From positions 1-64,000 of the forward strand of contig NZ_JAGYKG010000005.1 of assembly GCF_018401815.1 (NCBI RefSeq): a stretch of 64,000 nucleotides of DNA, read 5' to 3'. The stretch comes from Nonlabens sp. (GTDB lineage Bacteria; Bacteroidota; Bacteroidia; Flavobacteriales; Flavobacteriaceae). The position numbers and the translations under genes are program-made. Below are positions 49,210-58,406 of this stretch, one piece after another (within the stretch, counting starts at the first letter, position 1; each line of letters begins with the position of its first letter). The notes below the pieces were generated by a model. It was not told where the DNA came from. It ran no database searches and saw only the letters and a list, made by a program, of their open reading frames with translations.

Positions 49210-49292
49210 ATTTAAAATAACTAAGCAATGATTCTTTTGTAATCTCGACTTTTGGTTTGATAAAATACATTCCTTACTTACGCTATAGTCTA

Positions 49293-49853
49293 TTAAGGCG
49301 TTAGTTTATATAGTGATGCTTGCTGCACGACGCTAATGGGATAACTAACGACTTCATATCCCGCAGCTTCACCTGTTTTTTCTTTATTCTTTAATACTGA
49401 CATAGTAATCATAAAATCCATACGGTCTTGGTAAAAAACTTCGCTATTTTGTAATAAATTACCAGCAACTTCATAAGTGCTAAATAAGGTGTTTTTAGAA
49501 TAAGCTACAGGTAGTAAAATACCGTTATTTTCATCGAGTTCATAAATGTTAGGGTTTTCTGTCTGAATTAATGTGTAGGCTCTTTCTGATCTTTCGGCTC
49601 CATAATATATTTTATAATCGTATTTTAAATGATCAGTTGTGGGGAGAAGATGAAACTCCATTGGAATGATTTCTATTCCATTACTTGTCGTGTTCATTAG
49701 GTCTCCTTTATAGATGCCTAAAAAATCATCTGGAAATATCAGTTCTTTTTTGATTTCTTCCACATAAGGCGCTAAGGTTATAGTGTGTTCCTTAGGTGTT
49801 GTTTTACAGTTTACTAAAACCAGTAGGAGTGCGATTACAGGCCATTTTTTCAT
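49293..49853 (-). CDS. Small lipoprotein of unknown function
   Basis: 186 residues. The lipoprotein signal peptide has its lipobox ending at C16 (LLLVLVNC). The mature part alternates beta-strands (IYKGDLMNTTSNGIEIIPMEF, KYDYKIYYG and others) and looks like a single beta-rich domain. No family is recognised. It probably sits in the outer or inner membrane facing the periplasm. It is transcribed alone, convergent with the oxoamine synthase gene. Confidence 0.75.
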   Translation of the reverse strand: MKKWPVIALLLVLVNCKTTPKEHTITLAPYVEEIKKELIFPDDFLGIYKGDLMNTTSNGIEIIPMEFHLLPTTDHLKYDYKIYYGAERSERAYTLIQTENPNIYELDENNGILLPVAYSKNTLFSTYEVAGNLLQNSEVFYQDRMDFMITMSVLKNKEKTGEAAGYEVVSYPISVVQQASLYKLTP

Positions 49854-50467
49854 TTGTCTAAAATATAAATTTATTTACTTTGATTGATGATATCCTATAA
49901 AGTTTATTAATAAAAGAAGTCCCAAGCCGTCTATAAATAACACCTTAGGACTTCTAACCAACCAACCAAAAAAACTTTATGAAAATTACTTTATATCACT
50001 TAACTGTTACAATATCAATACATGTGCCAAACTATTATGCATGCATAATGAAATAAAAAGCAATTCAGTTAATTTCATTTCTATCGTTATGATGTTTTTT
50101 GTTCTGATGTAGGAGTCCTAGGAGATGATGCCGGTACCGAAAGGGTGTCTAAAGGAACTGGTTAACGTAGTAAAGAAATTTATGTCGTTTAAAAATATAT
50201 GATACGTACTATATTCTTTCAATAGGTTGTTTTATTAGATGATGGGTCTCAACTTAATTTATTTTTTGAAGCAAGTATGCCGAGGGCCTAAGTTGCAATG
50301 ATCCTATTTTTAATGAGCCAACAGCGTTATCAGTACCGTCATTAAAAATGTAAGCTTCCAACTACATTGATCTATTTTGTTATAAAAATTACAATTCGGT
50401 AATTTTTTCATAACACTAGTAAAGCTATCAAGATATTAGGCTACAAATAATTAGAAAGGCATACTCA
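49854..50467. other. 614-base gap with scattered relic-like pieces
   Basis: A 25-codon plus frame follows an AACCAACCAACC leader (ATG 49979), inside which lies the 16-bp palindrome ATTATGCATGCATAAT (50034-50049). An 8-bp inverted repeat AGAAGTCC/GGACTTCT (49915-49955) stands before it. On the minus strand near 50270-50370 a frame reads FNDGTDNAVGSLKIGS, a coding-like piece. None adds up to a gene I can name; decay is likely. Confidence 0.35.
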
Positions 50468-51544
50468 CTACAACCACTTTTTCCATTTAAAAACGATGAT
50501 AAGGCTTATAAAGATAATAACGTTAACTATCCAAAAATATTGATATCCATGTTGCCAAGTTAACTCAGGCAGGTGTTCAAAATTCATTCCGTAAACACCC
50601 GCTAAAAATGTCATAGGGATAAATATTGAAGATACTATAGTAAGTACTTTCATGATCTGATTCATTTTGTGACTAACACTAGAAAGGTACATATCGCGCA
50701 ATCCAGCGTTGATCTCCCGGTAGGTCTCAACGGTTTCAATGATCTGAATGCAGTGGTCGTAAGCATCTTGCAGATAGGCATGAGTACGAGTGTCAATAAG
50801 AGTATTATCTTCTTTTAAAAGTCTAGAAATGGACTCTCTTAATGGAAAAATAGCATGTCGCAACTGCAGCAACATCCTTTTGTTCTTTTGTGCTTTATTC
50901 AAAGAATCTTTCTGTGGGTCATCAAAGACTTCATCCTCTAGTTGGTCTAAATAATCGCCTATTTGTTCAATGGCAATAAAATAATGATCTATGATACTGT
51001 CAATAAGGGCATAGAATAGGTAATCACTTTTTACTGACCTAATGCGACCACGGCTATTTTCAATACGTTCTCTAATATTTTCAAATACATCACCTGTTTT
51101 TTCTTGAAAAGTTATTACAGAACCTTGAGAAAGAATGATACTCACCTGTTCTTCTACGAGCTCATGATGTTCTGCGTCATAAGAGATCATTTTGATGCAT
51201 TGATAGATGTAATTATCGTAGAATTCAGTTTTAGGACGTTGAGTGGTATTGGCTATATCCTCCAAAAGTAAGTGGTGCAAATGGAACTTACTTCCTATTT
51301 TTTCTAATAAATTTATATCATGAACCCCGTCCACATTGAACCAATTGACGCGATCTTCATTTAACTGATCTAAAAAGATTCCCTCTTGTTTCGAAAAATG
51401 AGTCTCGTTATACAAAATGGTTTCAGTAGTTACAGCACCGGTTCGGTCTTCTCCTACATATGAAATCGTTCCAGGTGGCTGAAACACACTATTTCTAGAC
51501 TTAGGAGTTGCCTTGCGTCGCAATCTTAAATTGGATTTTCTCAT
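50468..51544 (-). CDS. corA: CorA-type magnesium/cobalt transport protein
   Basis: 358 residues. A large cytosolic N-terminal domain with long helices is followed by two C-terminal membrane segments. The signature GMN lies in FLAGVYGMNFEHLPEL, between the two membrane segments. After the last segment the chain ends with KWKKWL. CorA forms pentameric Mg2+ channels in the inner membrane. The gene stands alone on the minus strand, 108 bases below uvrA. Confidence 0.95.
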   Translation of the reverse strand: MRKSNLRLRRKATPKSRNSVFQPPGTISYVGEDRTGAVTTETILYNETHFSKQEGIFLDQLNEDRVNWFNVDGVHDINLLEKIGSKFHLHHLLLEDIANTTQRPKTEFYDNYIYQCIKMISYDAEHHELVEEQVSIILSQGSVITFQEKTGDVFENIRERIENSRGRIRSVKSDYLFYALIDSIIDHYFIAIEQIGDYLDQLEDEVFDDPQKDSLNKAQKNKRMLLQLRHAIFPLRESISRLLKEDNTLIDTRTHAYLQDAYDHCIQIIETVETYREINAGLRDMYLSSVSHKMNQIMKVLTIVSSIFIPMTFLAGVYGMNFEHLPELTWQHGYQYFWIVNVIIFISLIIVFKWKKWL

Positions 51545-51652
51545 GAGCAGGTAGATTAGAATTCCATTTTAATCAAATGTATGAAGTTTAAAGGGAACTA
51601 TTCCAACAAGCTCTTTAACGGATTTGCAATACTATAGTAGGGATACGTCCAA

Positions 51653-54490
51653 TTACTTTAATTTTTCTGCGACATAGGGAGCGGTATAACTATTTTTTAT
51701 GAGGGCTATTTCTTCTGGTGTTCCAGCAGCGACAAGTTTTCCGCCAGCTTTTCCACCCTCTGGTCCGAGATCAATAACATGGTCGGCACATTTAACCAAG
51801 TCCATATTGTGCTCTATAACGATGACAGAGTGTCCTTTATCAATCAATGCATTGAAGCTGTCTAGTAGTTTATTGATGTCATGAAAATGTAATCCAGTAG
51901 TAGGTTCATCAAAGATGAATAAAGTCTTATCAGAGGTGGTTCCTTTTACTAAAAAGCTAGCTAGTTTGATGCGTTGTGCTTCACCACCTGAGAGGGTAGA
52001 AGAACTTTGTCCTAAGGTCACATATCCCAAACCTACGTCTTGAAGCGGTCGTAATTTTTTAGTGACTTTCGCTTGATTTTTACTGTCAAAGAAGGCAATG
52101 GCGTCATTGATGGTTAGATTAAGGATATCGTCGATATTGTTATCGTGAAATTTCACTTCTAAGATTTCTTTTTTGAAACGTTTGCCATTACAAGTTTCAC
52201 ATTTCAAAGTTACGTCTGCCATAAATTGCATCTCAATAGTGACTTCACCGTCTCCTTTGCAGGTTTGACATCTACCTCCATCCACATTAAATGAAAAATG
52301 TTTAGGTTGATAGTTTCTAATTTTAGCTACTTTTTCATTTGCAAATATGTTTCGGATGTCGTCATAAGCTTTGATATAAGTTACTGGGTTGGATCTTGAA
52401 CTGCGACCTATTGGATTTTGATCAATAAACTCTACGGTTTTTACATTTTCAAACCTTCCTTTTATTTCGCTATACTGCCCTGCTTTTTTTCCATAACCCC
52501 CCAACTTTTTCAAAAGTGCAGGATATAAAATTTGCTTTACCAAAGTGGATTTTCCACTGCCTGAAACTCCGGTAACCATGGTTAAAACACCAAGAGGAAA
52601 ACGCACGTCTATATTTTGAAGATTGTTCTGTCGAGCACCTATAATGTCTATATAATATTTGTGCGACCTTCGCTTTCGCGGAAGCGGAATTTCCATAGAT
52701 CCATTCAGATACTTTGCCGTGAGACTATCCGATTTTAATATTTCGGCAAGTGATCCAGCGGCAACCACCTCACCTCCGTGAGTTCCAGCTTCTGGACCTA
52801 TATCGATTATCTGATCAGCCGCCTGCATGATTTCTTCATCATGTTCTACAACAATCACGGTATTTCCTAGATCGCGTAGATTTTTTAGTACTTTGATCAA
52901 ACGCTTGGTATCTCGTGGATGCAATCCTATACTAGGCTCGTCTAGAATATACATACTACCTACTAGGCTACTTCCCAATGAAGTTGCTAGGTTGATACGT
53001 TGTGATTCTCCACCAGAAAGGCTGTTAGATTTGCGATTTAAAGTCAAATAATCTAAACCTACGTCAGATAAGAACCTAAGTCGGTTAGTGATTTCAATAA
53101 GTAGTCTTTTGGCAATTTGTTGATCGTGATCACTAAGTTCTAAATTCTTAAAAAAGCGGGCCAAATCTGTTATAGGTAAGGTGACTAATTCGGTGATTGT
53201 GGTTCCGGCTATTTTTATAAAGTTGGTTTCCTTTCTCAAACGTGCCCCATTACAATTGCTGCATTTGGTTTTACCACGGTACCTGGAAAGCATCACGCGA
53301 TTTTGAATTTTATAAGCTTTCGCTTCGAGCTCTTCAAAAAAGGAATGTAAACCGTCAAAATATTTATTTCCGTCCCAAACCAGCTGTTTTTGCTTCTCGG
53401 TTAATTCAAACCAAGGTCTATGAATAGGAAAATCAAATTTGTCAGCGTTCTTTATGAGTTGGTTGTTGTAATAAGACATACTCTCACCGCGCCAAGGGAA
53501 AACGGCTTGTTCATAGATAGATAGAGCCGTATTGGGAATAACCAATTCTTCATCTATTCCTATGACATCACCATAGCCTTCACATTTAGGACAAGCACCG
53601 TACGGATTGTTGAAACTAAATAAATGCGGGTTAGGTTCTAAAAACTCTATGCCGTCCAATTCAAATTTATTAGTAAACTCCCGGACTTTACTGCCGTCTA
53701 GGTGTTCTATAAAAGCGATGCCTTTTCCTTCAAAGAAGGCAGTATCAATGGCGTCTGCTAGTCGGTTATAGAAATCTTCATCATCACGGACAATGATGCG
53801 ATCCACTACTATTTTTACTTCGTCTTTGTTAGAATAGGATAAATTTTCTTCATCCATTCTATGAACGCTGTTGTTAATTTTGATACGGGTAAAGCCTTGT
53901 TGTTGGAGTACTTGTAATTGTACTGAGATATCGCGCTTTCCTTTTACAATAAGCCTTGTAGTAAGCAATAATTTGGAACCTTCTTCTTGTTGTTTTACAT
54001 ATTTAACGACATCGCTAACCGTATCTTTTTTTACTTCATCGCCAGAGATAGGTGAATAAGTGTGTCCTATACGGGCAAATAATAATTTAAGGTAATCATA
54101 TATCTCGGTAGTCGTCCCCACTGTAGATCGCGGATTTGTAGAATTCACCTTTTGCTCTATAGCTATTGCAGGTGCGATTCCTTTGATGTATTCTACTTTT
54201 GGTTTGTTCAAGCGGCCTAAAAACTGTCTGGCATAGGAAGAAAGACTCTCTACATAACGACGTTGACCTTCGGCGTAAAGGGTATCAAAAGCCAGAGAAG
54301 ACTTACCGCTTCCAGACAAACCAGTGATAACAACTAGCTTATTGCGTGGAATGACAGCGTCTAGGCTTTTAAGGTTATGAAGCTCGGCACCTTTGATAAG
54401 AATATTTTCTTTAGGGCTCAACTGGTCAATATTGGCAAACAATTTAGTTTCTGGCATAGATACAAATATACTAGGGAGATCGTCCTTCAA
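51653..54490 (-). CDS. uvrA: Excinuclease ABC subunit A
   Basis: 945 residues. Two ABC modules: Walker A GLSGSGKSSLAFDT near residue 58 and GVSGSGKSTLVKQ near 645. Both signatures begin LSGGE. Zinc fingers appear as CPKCEGYG, CSNCNGAR, CQTCKGDG and CETCNGKR. UvrA scans DNA for bulky lesions and loads UvrB. A palindrome copy with one mismatch (52671-52686) lies inside the gene at the junction of the two halves, encoding PLPRKR. The start at 54490 gives 11 residues before a second Met (residue 12), either of which may be used. Confidence 0.98.
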   Translation of the reverse strand: MKDDLPSIFVSMPETKLFANIDQLSPKENILIKGAELHNLKSLDAVIPRNKLVVITGLSGSGKSSLAFDTLYAEGQRRYVESLSSYARQFLGRLNKPKVEYIKGIAPAIAIEQKVNSTNPRSTVGTTTEIYDYLKLLFARIGHTYSPISGDEVKKDTVSDVVKYVKQQEEGSKLLLTTRLIVKGKRDISVQLQVLQQQGFTRIKINNSVHRMDEENLSYSNKDEVKIVVDRIIVRDDEDFYNRLADAIDTAFFEGKGIAFIEHLDGSKVREFTNKFELDGIEFLEPNPHLFSFNNPYGACPKCEGYGDVIGIDEELVIPNTALSIYEQAVFPWRGESMSYYNNQLIKNADKFDFPIHRPWFELTEKQKQLVWDGNKYFDGLHSFFEELEAKAYKIQNRVMLSRYRGKTKCSNCNGARLRKETNFIKIAGTTITELVTLPITDLARFFKNLELSDHDQQIAKRLLIEITNRLRFLSDVGLDYLTLNRKSNSLSGGESQRINLATSLGSSLVGSMYILDEPSIGLHPRDTKRLIKVLKNLRDLGNTVIVVEHDEEIMQAADQIIDIGPEAGTHGGEVVAAGSLAEILKSDSLTAKYLNGSMEIPLPRKRRSHKYYIDIIGARQNNLQNIDVRFPLGVLTMVTGVSGSGKSTLVKQILYPALLKKLGGYGKKAGQYSEIKGRFENVKTVEFIDQNPIGRSSRSNPVTYIKAYDDIRNIFANEKVAKIRNYQPKHFSFNVDGGRCQTCKGDGEVTIEMQFMADVTLKCETCNGKRFKKEILEVKFHDNNIDDILNLTINDAIAFFDSKNQAKVTKKLRPLQDVGLGYVTLGQSSSTLSGGEAQRIKLASFLVKGTTSDKTLFIFDEPTTGLHFHDINKLLDSFNALIDKGHSVIVIEHNMDLVKCADHVIDLGPEGGKAGGKLVAAGTPEEIALIKNSYTAPYVAEKLK
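52671..52686. repeat. Palindrome copy inside uvrA (one mismatch)
   Basis: CGCTTTCGCGGAAGCG, a one-base variant. It lies in the linker between the two ABC halves of UvrA. Confidence 0.8.
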
Positions 54491-54662
54491 AGAATCGTTT
54501 ATAGTGATTTAAATGTTAAAAAACGTTATTAGTTTTTGTATTAATGGAATAAATGTTCCTATATTTATCTTTTAATAGTGAAAAACCCGCTGCCTATAGT
54601 ATAACATTACTTTAAAATCTGATCAAAGACACCTATTCTGAGGTCACCAAAGTTGTTATACT

Positions 54663-55247
54663 ATGAAATTAGAAAACGTACAAGATGCTGTATTAGTAAG
54701 GCAGTACCTAGAGGGAAATGAAAAAGGTATTGAAGTCCTTATCATTCGTCATAAACAAAGAATCTATAACTTTATTTTTTCCAAGGTATTGGATCGTGAT
54801 ATTTCTGAGGATATTTTTCAGGATACTTTCATTAAGGTAATACGTACCCTTAAAAAGGGAAAATATAATGAGGAAGGAAAGTTTCTTCCTTGGGTGATGC
54901 GTATTGCTCACAACTTGGTTATTGACCACTTTAGACGCAACAAGCGCATGCCTAAATTTCAATCTCGTAATGATTTTGATATTTTCGATGTGATTAGTGA
55001 CGGAGAAGAAAGTATGGAATACGAAATGATCACCTTCCAAATGCATGAAGATGTCAGACGTTTGATCGAAGAACTTCCCGAAGATCAAAAAGAAGTTCTT
55101 GTCATGCGTATTTTTAAAGAAATGTCTTTTAAGGAAATAGCAGCTGCAACCCACGTGAGTATCAATACGGCGTTAGGCAGAATGCGCTACGCACTCATTA
55201 ATTTACGCAAGGTAATTGATAAGAACCAGATCATCTTAACAAGATAA
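54663..55247 (+). CDS. ECF sigma-70 family RNA polymerase sigma factor
   Basis: 194 residues. Region 2 shows SEDIFQDTFIKVIRTL and LPWVMRIAHNLVIDHFRR. Region 4 shows LPEDQKEVLVMRIFKEMSF and the helix-turn-helix EIAAATHVSINTALGRMRYALINLRK. No anti-sigma gene follows. Instead a 48-residue ORF lies 76 bases downstream. It reads divergently from uvrA. The target genes are unknown. Confidence 0.92.
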   Translation: MKLENVQDAVLVRQYLEGNEKGIEVLIIRHKQRIYNFIFSKVLDRDISEDIFQDTFIKVIRTLKKGKYNEEGKFLPWVMRIAHNLVIDHFRRNKRMPKFQSRNDFDIFDVISDGEESMEYEMITFQMHEDVRRLIEELPEDQKEVLVMRIFKEMSFKEIAAATHVSINTALGRMRYALINLRKVIDKNQIILTR

Positions 55248-55323
55248 TTTTAAGGTTTTTAATAGATTCCTATACTATAGTCTTTAAAAGTACGTTTAAT
55301 TCAGAACTAAACTTACTTACAAC

Positions 55324-55470
55324 ATGGCACAACTTTACAATGAATCATTTCCTGAACCCGTAAAACCTATGGTTCCTAAAGAAGAGACGGTAAAATTTTT
55401 ACTGGACTTTTCAAAAGCATTAAGTGTTACAAGATATAAGAACATGACGTTTGAAACACTTAACAATTGA
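55324..55470 (+). CDS. Conserved-looking 48-residue protein after the ECF sigma gene
   Basis: ATG 55324 to TGA 55468-55470. The chain begins MAQLYNESFPEPVKPMVPKE, continues TVKFLLDFSKALSV and ends TFETLNN. No membrane segment or Cys is present. A terminator follows at 55509. The composition is coding-like and it shares the sigma factor's unit, so it may be a small sigma partner; the role is unknown. Confidence 0.7.
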   Translation: MAQLYNESFPEPVKPMVPKEETVKFLLDFSKALSVTRYKNMTFETLNN

Positions 55471-55508
55471 TATACTTCAGCCTGGTATCAATATTTGTTT
55501 TCAGTTCG

Positions 55509-55550
55509 AAAACCCATTTTCAAAGCTACTGAGGATGGGTTTTTCTTTTT
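55509..55550 (+). terminator. Terminator after the 48-residue gene
   Basis: Stem AAAACCCAT/ATGGGTTTT (9 bp) with a 17-base loop, then TTCTTTTT. Confidence 0.75.
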
Positions 55551-55696
55551 ATGCTAGTTTTTATACAAAAGTAGTGGGATGTTCTGCTGCTTATCAATTT
55601 TAAAAATTTGTGTTGTGGCCTGTATGATTGATCAAGGATTTGTTACAATAACTATGCGATGCTAGCTTATTTTCAGGGAATTTCTTTACAGGTTTT

Positions 55697-56356
55697 CTAT
55701 TTCTTTAACTTTTTATAATAGGCATCGAGTACCGATTTTCTTCCTACGGTTTTTGTAATGATGTCCTTTTCTAAATCCCAACCACGTGCTGGGCTATATT
55801 CACGACCGTACCATATGATTTGAAGATGTAAGTCGTTCCATATTTCTTCTGGAAAGAGTCTTTTAGCATCTTTTTCTGTTTGCACGACATTTTTTCCACT
55901 AGAGAGGTTCCAACGGTACATTAGTCTTTGAATGTGTGTATCAACTGGAAAAGTTGGTATTCCAAAGGATTGGGCCATGACAACAGCAGCAGTTTTATGA
56001 CCTACGGCGGGAAATTCCTCTAATTCCTCATAAGTTCTAGGAACAATGCCATTGTGTTTATCAATGAGAATTTTAGAAAGTCCATGGATCCCTTTGGCTT
56101 TCATAGGGGAGAGTCCCACAGGTTTGATGATCTCACGTATTTCTCCTACGCTCAGTTGTACCATGTCATAAGGATTATCTGCTCTGTCAAATAAGAGTGG
56201 TGTAATCTGGTTAACACGCACATCTGTGCTCTGTGCACTTAATAATACAGCTATTAACAAGGTGTACGGATCGCTATGATCTAAGGGTATGGGAATTTCT
56301 GGATATAACTCGCCAAGTTTTTTTATGACAAATGCAACTTTTTCTGATTTGTTCAT
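55697..56356 (-). CDS. nth: Endonuclease III-like DNA glycosylase lacking the Fe-S cysteines
   Basis: 219 residues. The helix-hairpin-helix is present, with catalytic K121 (PAVGHKTAAVV) and D139 (PVDTHIQR), so glycosylase/lyase activity on oxidised pyrimidines is expected. The C-terminal C-x6-C-x2-C-x5-C ligand set is absent: after WYGREYSPARGW the tail has no Cys. Cluster-less Nth proteins are known in several lineages. It is divergent from bcp, 37 bases apart. Confidence 0.88.
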   Translation of the reverse strand: MNKSEKVAFVIKKLGELYPEIPIPLDHSDPYTLLIAVLLSAQSTDVRVNQITPLLFDRADNPYDMVQLSVGEIREIIKPVGLSPMKAKGIHGLSKILIDKHNGIVPRTYEELEEFPAVGHKTAAVVMAQSFGIPTFPVDTHIQRLMYRWNLSSGKNVVQTEKDAKRLFPEEIWNDLHLQIIWYGREYSPARGWDLEKDIITKTVGRKSVLDAYYKKLKK

Positions 56357-56393
56357 TCTTATCTTTATACTTTAATTCATTCAAAAATACGAT

Positions 56394-56843
56394 ATGACTA
56401 CATTAAAAGTAGGAGATAAGGCTCCAGATTTTTCAATTCTTAATCAAGATGAACAAACAGTTTCTTTGTCGGATTTTGCCGGTAAGAAGCTGGTTTTATT
56501 CTTTTATCCTAAAGCAAGTACACCAGGTTGTACCGCTGAGGCATGCAACTTAAGGGATAATGTAGATCGTTTTCGCGCAAGCGGCTACGAGATTTTAGGA
56601 GCAAGTGCCGACAGTCCTAAAAGACAAAAGAACTTTCAGACTAAATACGAACTTCCATACGACCTTCTAGCAGATGAAGAACACACCTTGTTAAAAGCTT
56701 TTCAAGTATGGGGTCCAAAGAAGTTTATGGGAAAAGAATACGATGGCATTCACCGGACAACTTTTGTAATAGATGAAAACGGCGTGATCACTGATGTTAT
56801 TCAAAAGGTGAACACCAAAGATCACACAGCTCAAATTTTATAA
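56394..56843 (+). CDS. bcp: Thioredoxin-dependent thiol peroxidase (Bcp/PrxQ)
   Basis: 149 residues. Peroxidatic C46 and resolving C51 lie in STPGCTAEACNLRD, the PrxQ spacing. The enzyme reduces peroxides in the cytosol with thioredoxin. The stop overlaps the end of the convergent 495-residue gene by six bases. Confidence 0.95.
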   Translation: MTTLKVGDKAPDFSILNQDEQTVSLSDFAGKKLVLFFYPKASTPGCTAEACNLRDNVDRFRASGYEILGASADSPKRQKNFQTKYELPYDLLADEEHTLLKAFQVWGPKKFMGKEYDGIHRTTFVIDENGVITDVIQKVNTKDHTAQIL

Positions 56844-58325
56844 AGGCAGGTCCTCTGTATGAGGAGTGGTATCTTTCTTAGAATTTTGCTCCTTATTGTT
56901 GCACCCGAAGAGATTTTCTTTTTCCATCAAATTAGGAATTCCTTCGGGCAACATTTCTTTCCAACCGTCTTCACCAGCTTCGATCATTCTCAGTACTTCT
57001 CTAGAAAAAATATGAAGAATATCAGGATTGTAGTCTTCTATATCTTTTAATTTCCCATTGTATTTAAAAAACTTATAAAGTTCTTTCATACGTGGATGTA
57101 CTTTTAAGTTATCGCTTGTTGTGAGTTCTCCAGTTTCAGCATCTAGCATCGGGTATAAGTACACCCTTAAGTCTTTAAAGAAAAGTTTTCCAAAAGCTTC
57201 CAGAATACCACCACTGAGGTGGGTATAGTATTTAGTGTCAAAAATTTCAATTAAATTGTTAACTCCCATAACAAGTCCTATACGTTCTTTAGTATAGTTA
57301 TTAAAGTATTCTACTAGCTTATAGTATTCTTTAAAGTTAGAAATCATTACGGTCTGCCCAAGAGAACAAAGCAGCTCTGCTCGGTGCATAAAGTCTTTTT
57401 CGTCAATTTCTCCACTAGCTCTTAAATTAGAAAGAGTGATTTCAAATACGGTTTCTACATTTTCTTCTTTAACTGTACCTGATTTTAAGAACCTTCTTCG
57501 AGCAGTTTCGAACATGTCCATATTTACTTTGGTTACTGGACGGAAACTGCCTCGTAGGGCCAGCACATTTTTTTTATAAAGAATACGTGCACTTAAAATA
57601 TTATTGCCATCAGGACCAAACATCACCGCCTCTGTCATTCCATGTTTGAGAAGTTGTAAACTCATCAGGCGATTATCTACTTCCTCAAAACGAGGACCAG
57701 CAAAATTGATCATGTCAATCTCGATCTTATCCTTATCGATATGATCGTATAGGTACTCTAATAATTTTCTTGGGTTATCGTGTTTATAAAAGGCACCATA
57801 TATCAAATTGGTACCCAAAATACCCAATGTAATTTGCTGTAATCTAGCATCGCGTTCTTTAAAACGCACATGTAAAATAATCTCTGAGTAGTCCTCTTCT
57901 GGGGAAGCTTGGAATCTTATTCCTACCCAACCATGGCCCAAGTATCTCTTGGCAAAGTCAATAGTCGCTACAGTATTAGCATAAGTAAAGAATAATTTTT
58001 CTGGATGCTTCTCTCGAGACAGTCTTTCTTCAATAAGATTGGACTCATGATCCAGCATTTTCACTAATCGAGACTCGGTGACGTAGCGTCCATCATCTTG
58101 CAAACCATATATAGAATCTGAGAAATCTTTGTCATAGGCACTCATTGCTTTTGCAATAGTACCAGATGCGCCACCAGCTCTAAAAAATTGCCTAACTGTT
58201 TCTTGTCCGGCGCCTATTTCAGCAAAGGTTCCGTAAATGTTGCGATTCAAGTTAATTCTAAGGACTTTGTTTTTTAAGGAAGGAACAGATTCAAAATCGT
58301 GATCTCCTGGTAAGCTTAAACCCAT
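56838..58325 (-). CDS. Uncharacterised conserved soluble protein, 495 residues
   Basis: No signal peptide or membrane segment is seen. Mixed alpha/beta sequence with notable segments: RQFFRAGGASGTIAKAMSAY near residue 45, ETVATIDF-like FFTYANTVATIDFAKRYLGH near 110, VMFGPDGNNILSARILYKK near 240 and MGVNNLIEIFDTKYYTHLSGG near 350. The end KENLFGCNNKEQNSKKD is charged. It looks like a conserved bacterial housekeeping protein, but I cannot name its activity. It converges on bcp with a 6-base overlap. Confidence 0.75.
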   Translation of the reverse strand: MGLSLPGDHDFESVPSLKNKVLRINLNRNIYGTFAEIGAGQETVRQFFRAGGASGTIAKAMSAYDKDFSDSIYGLQDDGRYVTESRLVKMLDHESNLIEERLSREKHPEKLFFTYANTVATIDFAKRYLGHGWVGIRFQASPEEDYSEIILHVRFKERDARLQQITLGILGTNLIYGAFYKHDNPRKLLEYLYDHIDKDKIEIDMINFAGPRFEEVDNRLMSLQLLKHGMTEAVMFGPDGNNILSARILYKKNVLALRGSFRPVTKVNMDMFETARRRFLKSGTVKEENVETVFEITLSNLRASGEIDEKDFMHRAELLCSLGQTVMISNFKEYYKLVEYFNNYTKERIGLVMGVNNLIEIFDTKYYTHLSGGILEAFGKLFFKDLRVYLYPMLDAETGELTTSDNLKVHPRMKELYKFFKYNGKLKDIEDYNPDILHIFSREVLRMIEAGEDGWKEMLPEGIPNLMEKENLFGCNNKEQNSKKDTTPHTEDLPL

Positions 58326-58406
58326 TTTGTATATTTTGGTGTTGATACAAAGGTAGCAAACAACCCTACTTTAATGAAAAAATATCAATACTTTTATAAA
58401 ACAATT

